From: Akkermansiaceae bacterium
GTDB lineage: Bacteria; Verrucomicrobiota; Verrucomicrobiia; Verrucomicrobiales; Akkermansiaceae
Length of the DNA: 34,393 bases
Assembly (NCBI GenBank): GCA_905182475.1
Contig: CAJJBR010000041.1
Coordinates: 1-34,393 of the forward strand
Direction: 5' to 3'
A program made the position numbers and the translations under genes. Shown here piece by piece: positions 14,230 through 23,355 of this stretch. How positions within the stretch are numbered: position 1 is the first letter of the stretch; every line of letters begins with the position of its first letter. The notes below the pieces were generated by a model. That model worked only from the letters and a program-made list of their open reading frames with translations, was not told the DNA's origin and ran no database searches.

Positions 14230-15228
14230 TTATTTCCGCAGTATGTAGTCTGCGATGACCATGCGGTGGTCGGTCTTTTTCGTGACAACCGCTCCGCAAC
14301 TGATGGGTTGGAAATGGCGGGTGGCGTAGATGTGGTCGATGCGGAGGATGGGGAAACGGCGGTGGAAGGTATCGCCCCAGCCTCGTCCCACTTCTGAGAA
14401 GGCATCGTCGAAATCTGGGGCGAGCTGGCGGTGGACGATGTCCGTGGCTCCTGCATTAAAATCGCCGCCGAGTATCGTTGGGGTGGAGGGAAAGGCACTG
14501 GTTTGTTCAAGCACTTGCAGGATAACCGAGAGTTCCTTCCTTCTGATATCTCGATTTACTTGATGTGTTGCGCGCGAATTTGAACTCCATAGCCGCATGT
14601 CCGTGGCCGCGGTGCCGAGATGAACATTGACCACCTCGATCTCGCGCCCGTCCGGAAGGCGGATGGTCGCTTGCTGGTTGCGCATGGTGGGATTTCGAAC
14701 TTCGCGGCGAATTTCAAAACGAGTCGCGATACCGTTGGTCATGTAGGCGCGGTAGTCGCCGTTTCCACCGTAGAGTTTTTCCGCAATCTGTTTCACACGG
14801 TGGGGATATACCTGTTGGAGGATCACGATGTCCGGATCCCACTTTTCGATGTCTTCGGTTGGGTCGCCAAATCGAAACGATGCACAGTTGATGGTAGCGA
14901 TCCGGATGGGGAAACTTCCGTCCGGAGCCACCCTGCGTTCGGTGGTGATGGTTGGATGGCCGAAGTTGGAGAGAGCCTGTGCCTCATCCATCGCAACCGA
15001 CATGGTGACTGCCCACACTGCTGTGACGATCAGCGAGAGGGGCGCACGAAGAAAGCAGAAGGCGAATACCGACATCAGTAGTCCGGTGCCTCCCCAGATC
15101 CAGAAGGGCAGGACGGTAAAGGCCGCTAGCGAATTCGGCTGGCTTGCGTAGCACCAGACGGTGAGGGCATGCATCAGCAGCGAACCGCCGACCAGACTCC
15201 AACCGATTGCTCGCCGTGTTTTTGACAT
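14230..15228 (-). CDS. Membrane-anchored endonuclease/exonuclease/phosphatase-family protein
   Basis: The 332-residue protein has three N-terminal membrane helices (about 8-28, 35-55, 60-80) and then a complete EEP-fold domain. It contains IRIATINCASF (the metal-binding Asn), PDIVILQQV (Gln where many members have Glu, QEV), VVNVHLG (catalytic His), LGGDFNAG (Asp/Asn), RIDHIYAT and a final KTDHRMVIADY with the catalytic Asp-His. Members hydrolyse phosphodiesters or phosphoesters outside the membrane, and the exact substrate is open. The Glu-to-Gln change in block 2 may lower activity if that residue is a metal ligand. It lies alone between the island and ybaB-dnaX. Confidence 0.85.
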   Translation of the reverse strand: MSKTRRAIGWSLVGGSLLMHALTVWCYASQPNSLAAFTVLPFWIWGGTGLLMSVFAFCFLRAPLSLIVTAVWAVTMSVAMDEAQALSNFGHPTITTERRVAPDGSFPIRIATINCASFRFGDPTEDIEKWDPDIVILQQVYPHRVKQIAEKLYGGNGDYRAYMTNGIATRFEIRREVRNPTMRNQQATIRLPDGREIEVVNVHLGTAATDMRLWSSNSRATHQVNRDIRRKELSVILQVLEQTSAFPSTPTILGGDFNAGATDIVHRQLAPDFDDAFSEVGRGWGDTFHRRFPILRIDHIYATRHFQPISCGAVVTKKTDHRMVIADYILRK

Positions 15229-15352
15229 GATATTCTACACTCCTAAAATGAAGAGGAACCACAATGGACGCGGATAAACGCGGATCAGATTCTTGTGTCC
15301 GGGCTGCTATCTCTTCTCTTACTTGAGGTTTAGAGTTTAAAATTTAAAGTTT

Positions 15353-15658
15353 CTACATCCCCGGGATGCCCATGCCGCCTGTGAGTTTTCCCATCTCGGC
15401 GGCGGCCTGTTCCTTGCCAGTGCTGATCGCTTCCTGGACTCCTTTGAGGACAAGGTCTTCGAGGAATTCGACATCAGAGGGATCGACGACTGCGGGGTCG
15501 ATTTTAATTTCAAGGACATCGCCTGCGCAGGTGGCTTTCACGCTCACCTTACCGCCGCCGACGGCTACCTCGACCTCACGGCTGGCGAGTTCTTCCTGTT
15601 TTGCTGCCATGCCAGCTTGCATTTGCTGGGCTTGCTTCATCAGTTTCTGCATGTTCAT
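15353..15658 (-). CDS. YbaB/EbfC-family nucleoid-associated protein
   Basis: The 101 residues follow the family closely: N-terminal helix MNMQKLMKQAQQMQAGMA, the strand segment VEVAVGGGKVSVKATCAGDVLEIKI in pieces around residues 28-53, then VVDPSDVEFLEDLVLKGVQEAI and a Gly/Met-rich tail. These dimeric proteins bind DNA without strong sequence preference. The gene starts 14 bp after dnaX, the very common bacterial dnaX-ybaB order; recR, often next, is not here. The downstream spacer 15229-15352 contains a degenerate ACGCGGAT tandem that I recall as common between genes in this phylum. Confidence 0.93.
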   Translation of the reverse strand: MNMQKLMKQAQQMQAGMAAKQEELASREVEVAVGGGKVSVKATCAGDVLEIKIDPAVVDPSDVEFLEDLVLKGVQEAISTGKEQAAAEMGKLTGGMGIPGM

Positions 15659-15672
15659 AGAATTGGTGTCTT

Positions 15673-17187
15673 TCAGTTGGTTACGATTTTGGCTTCGAAT
15701 TTTTCGAGAGCGGATTGGATCAGAGGGTCTTTGTAGAAGGTATCTTCGTCGACGACGGCTTCCGGTGTTTCTTCTGGCGCTGGATCTGCGGCTTTCACCG
15801 GCTCTGGTTCGTCGGGTTCGTCCGCTTCATCGGGAGCGTTTGCGATCAGATCGTCAAACGCAGACATGGTGTCTGTAGGCTTTTTCTTAGCCTGCGGTGC
15901 AGCCGGTGCGGGTGCGGGTGCGGGTGTAGTTACCGGCGCTGGTGCCGGAGCTGGTGGTGCCGGAGCTGGTGGTGCCGGAGCTGCTTCGACAGCGGTAGGT
16001 TGGACTGGTTCCGCAGCCGCAGGAGCGGGTTGGGAAAGGTGGTCGGCACCTTTGGTGAGAACTTTGATCACGTCGGTGATTCGCACTTCTGCAAGAACTT
16101 GGATGGCTTTGATTACGCCGAGTTCGAAATGGAGGCGCTTGTTCGTCGCCCACTTCATGCGTCCTTCGGTTTCCGCGAAAACATCGATGGCTGCGAGGAT
16201 ACGCTCTGGGGCGTATTCGTCGGCATCTGCCAGAAGTTTTTCCCAAAGGTTTTCCGGGATGCCTTCGCCGTCGGCGCTGGGATCGAGTTTGGCGATCAGG
16301 AGGCCGCGCAGGCAGCCGATGAGTTCGCCGAGGAGTTGGGAAAGTTCCCTACCGCTTTCGGCTTCGTTTTGGATGAGCTTGAGCGCGGCTGGGGTTTCAC
16401 GGGAGAGGAGTTTGGAGGTGAGTTCCGCGACCTTTTCCCGGGAGGTGAAACCGAAGATATCGAGGACGTTTTCCTCGGTGATTGTTTCCCCGCAGAAGGC
16501 GACGAGCTGATCTAACATGGATTGTGCATCACGCATGCCTCCGTCCGCGCCTTTTGCAATAGCCCATGCGGCGGTCGCATCGAGAGTGATTCCTTCCGCG
16601 GTGGCGATGTGGGCGAGGTGATCCGCGATGGTCTGGGTGGGGATAGGGCGAAGGTCGAAGCGTTGGCAGCGAGAAAGGATGGTCGGCAGGATTTTCTGCA
16701 CCTCGGTGGTGGCGAAAATGAATTTCACGTGCTCCGGTGGCTCTTCGAGCGTTTTCAGGAGGGCGTTAAAAGCCGCATTGGAAAGCATGTGAACCTCATC
16801 GATGTAGTAGATTTTAAACTGGCCGCGGGCGGGCGCGTATTTGACGGAATCCCGGAGGTCACGCACCTGCTCGACGCCGTTGTTCGAAGCTCCGTCGATC
16901 TCAAGGACATCTAGCGAGCGACCTTCGGCAATTTCCTTACAGACATCTTCCTCAGGGTCGAAATCGACCTTGGGGCCGCCCGTGCAGTTGAGGGCTTTCG
17001 CGAGGATGCGGGCAGTGGATGTTTTTCCGGTTCCGCGCGGGCCGACAAAAAGGTAGGCGTGCGCAAGGCGCTTCTGATCAATGGCATTTCTCAACGTCCG
17101 GACGACATGATCCTGCCCGAGGACGTCGGAAAAGGTCTTGGGACGGTACTTTCTGGCAAAAACCTGGTAACTCACAGGGCAGAGCAT
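15673..17187 (-). CDS. dnaX: DNA polymerase III subunits gamma and tau
   Basis: DnaX is the clamp-loader ATPase of the replisome. The ATG at 17187 gives MLCPVSYQVFARKYRPKTF; a GTG at 17175 would start exactly at the usual SYQVFARKYRP and may be the true start. ATPase motifs are Walker A GPRGTGKTS (49-57) and DEVH (130-133). A sensor-like ILSRCQRFD lies further on. The Zn module expected between them is degenerate: only Cys68 and Cys83 remain of the usual four. The C-terminal part has a Pro/Ala-rich linker encoded by a 15-bp tandem repeat and a short acidic tail, so the tau-specific region is small. ybaB follows. Confidence 0.96.
   Translation of the reverse strand: MLCPVSYQVFARKYRPKTFSDVLGQDHVVRTLRNAIDQKRLAHAYLFVGPRGTGKTSTARILAKALNCTGGPKVDFDPEEDVCKEIAEGRSLDVLEIDGASNNGVEQVRDLRDSVKYAPARGQFKIYYIDEVHMLSNAAFNALLKTLEEPPEHVKFIFATTEVQKILPTILSRCQRFDLRPIPTQTIADHLAHIATAEGITLDATAAWAIAKGADGGMRDAQSMLDQLVAFCGETITEENVLDIFGFTSREKVAELTSKLLSRETPAALKLIQNEAESGRELSQLLGELIGCLRGLLIAKLDPSADGEGIPENLWEKLLADADEYAPERILAAIDVFAETEGRMKWATNKRLHFELGVIKAIQVLAEVRITDVIKVLTKGADHLSQPAPAAAEPVQPTAVEAAPAPPAPAPPAPAPAPVTTPAPAPAPAAPQAKKKPTDTMSAFDDLIANAPDEADEPDEPEPVKAADPAPEETPEAVVDEDTFYKDPLIQSALEKFEAKIVTN
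15939..15984. repeat. 15-bp tandem repeat in dnaX
   Basis: About three copies of a GCTGGTGGTGCCGGA unit encode the PAPAPPAPAP part of the DnaX linker. Copy number could vary without breaking the frame. Confidence 0.7.
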
Positions 17188-17253
17188 AGGGAGATGTCGC
17201 GATTTGTCATGGTCAGTTTTTGGTTTCTGTTTCGACACGAGAAACCCTTTTAG

Positions 17254-17361
17254 CTAGGCGATCAGATCCTTCCAAACCTTGCCGTGCACGTCGGTGAGGC
17301 GGAGGTCCCGGCCACTCCAGCGGTGGCGCCGTGAGCGATACCGCCCTTGGATTGCAATCAT
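17254..17361 (-). pseudogene. C-terminal remnant of a DUF1501 protein
   Basis: The minus strand reads RWSGRDLRLTDVHGKVWKDL then IA and TAG. The pattern GRDxRLTDVHGKVxxxLxA is the usual C-terminus of planctomycete/verrucomicrobial DUF1501 proteins. An overlapping frame upstream reads KGGIAHGATAG, the GGxxxGxTxG motif that normally lies about 60 residues earlier, so an internal deletion plus frameshift seems to have fused the two. An intact DUF1501 gene is at 18839-20326. Confidence 0.5.
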
Positions 17362-17398
17362 CTAGACTCTGCGGAGCAACTGCGTTAGTGATTGCGGC

Positions 17399-18259
17399 AT
17401 GATCTCAGCAATGGAATTGGGCGGAACCAAGACGGTTGTCGCCATTGGGGAAAGCGACGGAACCTTGATCGAGGAAATGAGGTTTCCCACATCGACCCCG
17501 GAGGATACCTTGAAGACGGCCATCGAATGGTTTTCGAGGAAAGGGACGCCGGAAGCGATGGGGATCGCCGCATTCGGCCCCGTGCAGATCAATCCGAAAG
17601 CGGAAAATTGGGGCGAAATGCTTGCCACCCCGAAACCGAATTGGAGCGGATTTTCGATCACCAATGCGTTGAGCGAAGCGTTTCCTGAAATGGAGATCAC
17701 GCTGGAGACCGATGTCAACGCGGCCTGTCTTGCAGAGGCGAGGATCGGTGCGGCGGAGGGTTTGGAAAACGTGGCCTACATCACGATCGGGACGGGAATC
17801 GGTGCGGGTGTGCTCTGCGATGGCAGGTTGTTGCATGGAGCGCTGCATCCGGAGTTCGGGCACGTGCTGCTGCCACGGAAGAGCGATGACGATTTCGAAG
17901 GAGTCTGTCCGTTCCACGGCGATTGCTTGGAAGGGATGGCCAGTGGGTCGGCGATCGCGAAACGTTGGCAAAAATCTGGCGACGAGCTGCCGCCGGATCA
18001 TCCTGCATGGGATACGGAGGCTTGGTATCTGGCGCACGGGATCCAAGCGTTGCTGGGTATCGCACCACCCGAGCGGGTAGTGATCGGTGGGGGAGTTTCG
18101 CAGGCGGAAGGACTTCATGAAAAGACCGAGAAGCAGCTTATTGAGTTGGCGGGCGGCTATTTTCCTGCGGTGGGAAATTCTCCGTATGTGGTTCCGCCCA
18201 AACTTGGGCAAGATGCAGGGATTCGGGGTGCGCTGATGTTGACGGGGCTCGGATGTTGA
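17399..18259 (+). CDS. ROK-family sugar kinase, fructokinase-like
   Basis: ROK kinases phosphorylate hexoses with ATP. The 286 residues begin MISAMELGGTKTVVAIG, the phosphate-binding loop (ELGGTK). TDVNAACLAEA contains the catalytic Asp, YITIGTGIGAGVL follows, and the Zn/ROK signature is HPEFGHVLLPRKSDDDFEGVC in two parts with CPFHGDCLEGMASG. The CPxHGDCLEG variety is typical of the fructokinase (ScrK/YdhR) branch rather than glucokinases. VVIGGGVSQAEG closes the second ATP site. It stands alone, just after a DUF1501 remnant on the opposite strand, and 75 bp before the DUF3592 gene. Confidence 0.9.
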   Translation: MISAMELGGTKTVVAIGESDGTLIEEMRFPTSTPEDTLKTAIEWFSRKGTPEAMGIAAFGPVQINPKAENWGEMLATPKPNWSGFSITNALSEAFPEMEITLETDVNAACLAEARIGAAEGLENVAYITIGTGIGAGVLCDGRLLHGALHPEFGHVLLPRKSDDDFEGVCPFHGDCLEGMASGSAIAKRWQKSGDELPPDHPAWDTEAWYLAHGIQALLGIAPPERVVIGGGVSQAEGLHEKTEKQLIELAGGYFPAVGNSPYVVPPKLGQDAGIRGALMLTGLGC

Positions 18260-18333
18260 TTTCTTGAGGGCTGGATCTGACTATTGTGGGGGTTGCTTTT
18301 CCGGCTGGGAGGATGTTCTGTGGGCTTTGATTT

Positions 18334-18858
18334 ATGAAGGCTTCCACCGTTTTTCTTATTATGCTCGGACTCGTGATCGCCGCAGTCGGCGGTCTTTTTA
18401 CCTTCCTGATGTGGAAGAGCTATGACCGGGCGGTCGAGCAACGCGCATGGCCGCAGGTCGATGGGATGGTGCTTTCCTCTGAGGTCGAGGAGTGGCGACA
18501 CGACGAGTTTTCTGCTAAGGAATACCGGCTGAAGCTGCTCTACGGTTACGAGTGGGAGGGTGAGCGGAAGACCGGAGAGCGCTATGGTTTCCGTGGCAAT
18601 CCGAAATACAACAAACTGAATAAGGTCGAGGGTTTGGCGAAAGATTTCCCCGCCGGGTCAAAAATCAAAGTTTATGTAAATCCTGAGGATACGGATTTTA
18701 CGATCCTGAAGCCGGATTCAAAAGCGGCCGGATATTCGATCTGGTTTCCGATGCTGTTCGTTGTCGGTGGGCTCGGAATTTCGATCCGGGCAGTCTGGGC
18801 GACCTGTGGCTCGGAGAAGAGGCGACCGAAGATCGCCGCTACGCCAGCACGCCCTTGA
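18334..18858 (+). CDS. DUF3592-domain membrane protein
   Basis: The 174-residue product has an N-terminal membrane helix (about 5-28) and a C-terminal one (about 132-155). The beta-rich region between shows the DUF3592 pattern: WPQVDGMVLSSEVEEW, a YGYEWEGERKTGERYGF strand pair and FPAGSKIKVYVNPEDTDFTIL. DUF3592 proteins are widespread and of unknown function. Its 3' end overlaps the end of the convergent DUF1501 gene by 20 bp. Confidence 0.85.
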   Translation: MKASTVFLIMLGLVIAAVGGLFTFLMWKSYDRAVEQRAWPQVDGMVLSSEVEEWRHDEFSAKEYRLKLLYGYEWEGERKTGERYGFRGNPKYNKLNKVEGLAKDFPAGSKIKVYVNPEDTDFTILKPDSKAAGYSIWFPMLFVVGGLGISIRAVWATCGSEKRRPKIAATPARP

Positions 18859-20326
18859 CGATCTTCGTCCCGGGTTTGGTGATGTTGGTCAGACGTTGGC
18901 CGACTCCCTGGGATGGGAAGTTAAGTTTCTCGTGATTGAAGCCAAGCAGGTGAAGCATGGTCGCGTGGAGTTCGTGGATAGAAACCTTGTCCTTGATTGC
19001 CTCGTAGCCGATGGGGTCGGTTTCGCCGTATGTGGTGCCGGCTTTCACCCCACCGCCTGCCATCCAGACTGTAAACGCGCCCGGGTTGTGGTCGCGGCCG
19101 ACGAACTTATTGATTACGCCGCCGCGGTTTTCCTGCATTGGGGTGCGCCCGAACTCGCCTCCCCAGACGACGAGCGTATCTTCAAGCATTCCACGCCGTT
19201 TCAGATCTTTTAGCAGGGCTGCGATGGGTCGGTCTATACCTTTGCAGAGATCGGTGAAGCCGTCTTTCAGAGAGGTGCTCTTGCCGGTTCCGTGTGAGTC
19301 CCATCCCCAATCGAAAAGCTGGATGTAGCGGACGCCGCGCTCGGCGAGGCGGCGGGCGAGCAGGCAGTTGTTGGCGAAGGATTCCTTGCCCGGTTCAGTG
19401 CCATACATCGCGTGGGTGGTCTCGTCTTCCTGTTTCAGGTCGAAGGCGTCGGTGGCGTGCATTTGCATCCGATAGGCCATCTCATACTGGGCGATGCGGG
19501 TGACGGTCTCGGGATCGCCGGTTTCCTTCGCAATCTTCTGGTTGAGACGGTCGAGGGTGTCGAGGGAGCGGCGGCGCATGTCGCGGGTGACGCCTTCGGG
19601 GTTTTTCAGGTAAAGCACCGGTTCGCCCTCGGAGCGGCACTGGACGCCCTGATAGACCGAAGGGAGGTAGCCGGATCCCCAGACGGATTTTCCCGCATCG
19701 GGATTCTTGCCGCCCGATGTGAGGACGATGAAACCGGGCAGGTTCTGGTTCTCCGAGCCGAGGCCGTAGGTGGCCCATGATCCGATGGAAGGAGCCCCGG
19801 GATTCTGGCTTCCGGTGTGGACGAGGAGCTGGGCGGGGCCGTGGTTGAACTGATCCGTGTGCATCGATTTGATGAAGCAGATGTCGTCCGCCATGGTTGC
19901 GAGATGGGGCAGGCGGTCCGAGATCCATGCGCCGCTCTCGCCGTGCTGTTTGAAAGGAAATTGCGGGCCGAGCATTTTCGGGATCCCCTGGATGAAAGCG
20001 AACTGCTTGCCTTCGAGAAATTCCTTCGGGCATTCCTTGCCGTCGAGTTTCTCCAGCTCCGGCTTGTAGTCGAATAGCTCGTGCTGTGAGGGTGCGCCGG
20101 CCATGTGCAAGTAGATGACGCGTTTCGCTTTTCCTGGCAGATGCGGCACATCCGGGGCGAGGGGATGGGATGGGTCTTTCACCAGTTTTGAGGAAGCGCC
20201 GAAGGCGTTCTGCCCCATGCCAGCCATCCACATTGCACCGAGTCCGGTGGAGCATTTCGAGATGAAATGGCGGCGGGTGAGCTGGGAAAGTTCCGAGAGG
20301 CGGAGCCGTTGTTCGAGGTCGTTCAT
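18839..20326 (-). CDS. DUF1501 protein (Tat-exported, sulfatase-like fold)
   Basis: The 495 residues start with a twin-arginine signal: LTRRHFISKCSTGLGAMWMAGMG near residues 16-38 (RR at 18-19). The mature part has RVIYLHMAGAPSQHELFDYKP, MHTDQFNHGPAQLLVHTG, LARRLAERGVRYIQLFDWGWDSH in segments, and VVWGGEFGRTP with HNPGAFTVWMAGGG, all standard DUF1501 blocks related to the alkaline phosphatase/sulfatase fold. No substrate is known. It overlaps the upstream DUF1549/DUF1553 gene by ATGA; this pair is a hallmark of Planctomycetes and Verrucomicrobia and is often linked to polysaccharide use. Confidence 0.93.
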   Translation of the reverse strand: MNDLEQRLRLSELSQLTRRHFISKCSTGLGAMWMAGMGQNAFGASSKLVKDPSHPLAPDVPHLPGKAKRVIYLHMAGAPSQHELFDYKPELEKLDGKECPKEFLEGKQFAFIQGIPKMLGPQFPFKQHGESGAWISDRLPHLATMADDICFIKSMHTDQFNHGPAQLLVHTGSQNPGAPSIGSWATYGLGSENQNLPGFIVLTSGGKNPDAGKSVWGSGYLPSVYQGVQCRSEGEPVLYLKNPEGVTRDMRRRSLDTLDRLNQKIAKETGDPETVTRIAQYEMAYRMQMHATDAFDLKQEDETTHAMYGTEPGKESFANNCLLARRLAERGVRYIQLFDWGWDSHGTGKSTSLKDGFTDLCKGIDRPIAALLKDLKRRGMLEDTLVVWGGEFGRTPMQENRGGVINKFVGRDHNPGAFTVWMAGGGVKAGTTYGETDPIGYEAIKDKVSIHELHATMLHLLGFNHEKLNFPSQGVGQRLTNITKPGTKIVKGVLA

Positions 20327-23208
20327 CTGGAAAGTGCGGCGTCGAGGTTCAGTATCGTGTTGGCGGTGAGTGTGAGGGCTGGATCCGGGCCGAGGTTGGC
20401 GGATACAGTGTGGACATCCTTTTTGAGATCTTCGTAGAGGGCTGTGAGTTCCGCAACCGTTTCTGTGTCCGGATGGATCTGGGTGGCGGCCAGATAGGCG
20501 TAGCTGAGTTGTTCGGCAATGCTCCCGCCGCGGTTACGTATTCTCCCGGCAAGCGCCGCCGCCGCCTCGATGTGGGCGGGGTCGTTGAGTGTCACGAGCG
20601 CTTGGAGCGGGGTGTTGGAAACGATGCGCCGAGCGGAACAGGCATCGCGGCTGGGTGCATCAAAGGTGAGGAAGCCAGGGAATCCGCTGGTTCGCTTCAG
20701 GTAAGTGTATACGCCGCGTCGGTATCTGTCCTCGCCCTTGGATTCCTTCCATTTCGCGCCGCTGTAAACGGAGTTCCAGACCCCAGCCGGCTGTGGTGGG
20801 TAGACCGGCGATCCGAACATTTTCGGGGAGAGCAGTCCGGAAACTGCGAGCGCCTGATCGCGGATCATTTCTGCGGTCAGTCGGTTGCGCGGGCCGCGGG
20901 CGACAAGCTGGTTTTTCGGATCCCGTTCGATGAGAGTGGAGGCAGCCTTGGAGGCTTGACGGTAGGTCGATGATAGAACGATTTCCCGCAGGGCTTTTTT
21001 CATGGACCAGCCCTGCTCGCCTTGGAAGCGGAGTGCGAGGTGATCGAGGAGGGCGAGGTTGCTTGGTCCTATACCCGACGTTCCGAAATCCTCTGCGCTT
21101 TCCACGATGCCGATCCCGAAAAGTTCGCCCCAGAGGCGGTTGACCATTACACGGGAGGTGAGCGGGTTTTCGCCACTGACGAGCCAGCGCGCGAGATCGA
21201 GGCGGTTGCCATTTTCCCCTCCCTCGTAGCCCTTCTTGAGGAGATCCGGAACGTCGGCCTTCACGGAGTGCTCTTTGGCGGAGCGGTTGCCCCTTGCGAA
21301 GACCCGGGTATCGCGTTTCCCGCCTTTTATTCGGTCGCGCATCACCGGCACTTCCGTGCCTTTCATCGCGGCCAGGCGGTCGCGGTTCGAAATTACTCGC
21401 TGCCATTTCTCCGTCCGTTCCGCGTTGCTGCGGAGGGCTGCATAGCGGTCATCTTGCGCGACCTCGACGCGGAATTTTCGGAGGTAGGTACCTTGGCTTT
21501 CGTTCGCGGTCGCCCCCTGTTTCAGGGAAACCTCAATACGCTCGCCCTCGCCGAGCACAACCCGCGTCTCCGGCAGCAGGACGAACCACCGCGGCCCGGT
21601 CAGGCGCGGGTATTCGCCGATTCCGGCACCGCCCGCTCCCGAGCCGCCGAGGCCGATGAAGCTCTTGAATTTCTCGCCGCCTGGCTGCTGAGCAAAGGCG
21701 CTCATCGGATCGGACGAACCAACGAGATAATCCGAGATGACCTCAGCCATGGAGACTGATGTGCGGGTGCCGTCTGCCGCAACTTTCTCCATGAGGAAAT
21801 CCGTTATCATTACACCCATTTCCGGCCAGTCCTTCGGATCCGGGCTATCGGGGTAGATGGAAATTTTCATGGCATCGAAGTCGCCCGCAAGACCGGAGAC
21901 CTTGTGGGTGACTCCACGGCGCAAGGTTCCTTTACTGAAGATTCGGCCTGAATCATCGGCTTCCAATGTTCCGTATTGGGGTGTTAGGATCATGTCCTGC
22001 ATGTTCGCCCAAGCGACTTCAGATATGCTGCGCCCCTCCTCATCCAGCTCCTCGCGGAGTGCGCGAGTTTCGCTCTCAAGCTTCACGAACTCCTCGCCGG
22101 CCAGTTTCAGTTTCGGGAATTCGGAGTAAAGATCCGAGTCCTCACTCTGGTTGTAGAAATCCATGAACTCATAGAATTCATCGTGGGCGATCGGGTCATA
22201 GGGATGTGAGTGGCACTGCACACACCCGAAGGTCGTCGCCTGCCATGTGGTCCATGTGGTCGAAATACGGTCGATTACCGCCGCGACTCGGTATTCCTCA
22301 TCGTCGGTGCCGCCTTCGGTGTTCGTCTGGGTGTTGCGCTGGAAGGCGGTGGCAAGGATTTGATCGGGTGTCGGATCCGGCAATAGATCGCCGGCCAGTT
22401 GTTCGATGGTGAATTGGTCGTATGGCATGTCCGCATTCAGAGAGCGGATCACCCAATCTCGCCATGGCCAGATGTTCCTGTGCGGATCTTTCTCGAAGCC
22501 GTAGGTGTCCGCGTATCTCGCGAGATCCAACCAGACGCTCGCCCACCTTTCTCCGTATCCGGGTGAGGCAAGCAGCCGGTCAACCGTCTTTTTCCGTGCT
22601 TTTTCGCCGTCGGCTTTCCACTCGGCCTCAAGGAATTTCACCTCCTCAACCGTGGGGGGGAGTCCGGTGAGATCAAAGCTCGCGCGCCGCAGCCACTCCG
22701 CTGCACCGGCTTCCGGGGAGGGTTCAAGGCCGGCGTCCTCGATGCCTTTAAGGATATGTCGATCCAAGGGGCTGGAAATCCATCGCTTGTGTTTTAGGTC
22801 GGTCACTTCCACTTCCACCGGCGGCATGAACGCCCAATGTTGCTCCCATTTCGCGCCTTCGGAAATCCATTTCTCCAGCAATGCGATCTCTTCCTTCGCA
22901 AGCGACGAGCCGTGCTTGGGCTTTGGCATCACCTCGTCCGGATCGGTGCTTTTCACCCGCTTGATCATTTCGGAAGCCTTTGGCTTGCCGGGAACCACGG
23001 GGATTTGCCCCGACTCCCCTTCGACCAAGAGGCGATCTCGGGATATCAAGGAAATACCACCGGCTTCCTTCACCCCGCCATGGCAGGCTGTGCAGTGTTT
23101 GAGGAAAATCGGGCGGATGTCGCGGTTGAAACGCACCTCATCAGCAGCCAGTCGGGCACAAGGGAGGCAGAGGGCGATCGTGGCTATGAATCGGAGTATG
23201 TTTCCCAT
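20323..23208 (-). CDS. PSD1 and planctomycete cytochrome c domain protein (DUF1549/DUF1553)
   Basis: I choose the ATG at 23208, which begins a signal peptide (MGNILRFIATIALCLPCARLAA); the 29 residues before it in the longer frame look spurious. The 961-residue protein has an N-terminal PSCyt1 haem site CTACH (39-43) and a KPKHGSSLAKEE segment. DUF1549 follows, with YGERWASVWLDLARYADTYGF and a second haem-like site CVQCHSHPYDPI. A beta-rich middle region precedes a DUF1553 end containing MVNRLWGELFGIGIVESAEDFG, GPRNRLTAEMIRDQAL and RRGVYTYLKRTSGFPGF. It probably works with the DUF1501 protein in the periplasm. The reaction is not known. Confidence 0.94.
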   Translation of the reverse strand: MGNILRFIATIALCLPCARLAADEVRFNRDIRPIFLKHCTACHGGVKEAGGISLISRDRLLVEGESGQIPVVPGKPKASEMIKRVKSTDPDEVMPKPKHGSSLAKEEIALLEKWISEGAKWEQHWAFMPPVEVEVTDLKHKRWISSPLDRHILKGIEDAGLEPSPEAGAAEWLRRASFDLTGLPPTVEEVKFLEAEWKADGEKARKKTVDRLLASPGYGERWASVWLDLARYADTYGFEKDPHRNIWPWRDWVIRSLNADMPYDQFTIEQLAGDLLPDPTPDQILATAFQRNTQTNTEGGTDDEEYRVAAVIDRISTTWTTWQATTFGCVQCHSHPYDPIAHDEFYEFMDFYNQSEDSDLYSEFPKLKLAGEEFVKLESETRALREELDEEGRSISEVAWANMQDMILTPQYGTLEADDSGRIFSKGTLRRGVTHKVSGLAGDFDAMKISIYPDSPDPKDWPEMGVMITDFLMEKVAADGTRTSVSMAEVISDYLVGSSDPMSAFAQQPGGEKFKSFIGLGGSGAGGAGIGEYPRLTGPRWFVLLPETRVVLGEGERIEVSLKQGATANESQGTYLRKFRVEVAQDDRYAALRSNAERTEKWQRVISNRDRLAAMKGTEVPVMRDRIKGGKRDTRVFARGNRSAKEHSVKADVPDLLKKGYEGGENGNRLDLARWLVSGENPLTSRVMVNRLWGELFGIGIVESAEDFGTSGIGPSNLALLDHLALRFQGEQGWSMKKALREIVLSSTYRQASKAASTLIERDPKNQLVARGPRNRLTAEMIRDQALAVSGLLSPKMFGSPVYPPQPAGVWNSVYSGAKWKESKGEDRYRRGVYTYLKRTSGFPGFLTFDAPSRDACSARRIVSNTPLQALVTLNDPAHIEAAAALAGRIRNRGGSIAEQLSYAYLAATQIHPDTETVAELTALYEDLKKDVHTVSANLGPDPALTLTANTILNLDAALSR

Positions 23209-23355
23209 GGAACTGTCTGCAGGGTTACGAACGGCGTTCGCTTGGTCTTTCGAAACGCCGTCCCCGACCGAGCGGCTGGGCATCGGTTGTAGCAAGCGAT
23301 CATTGAAGGTTGGCGTAGGCGGGCAGAGTGTGCATGTTTCTTCCCATTACAAAGT

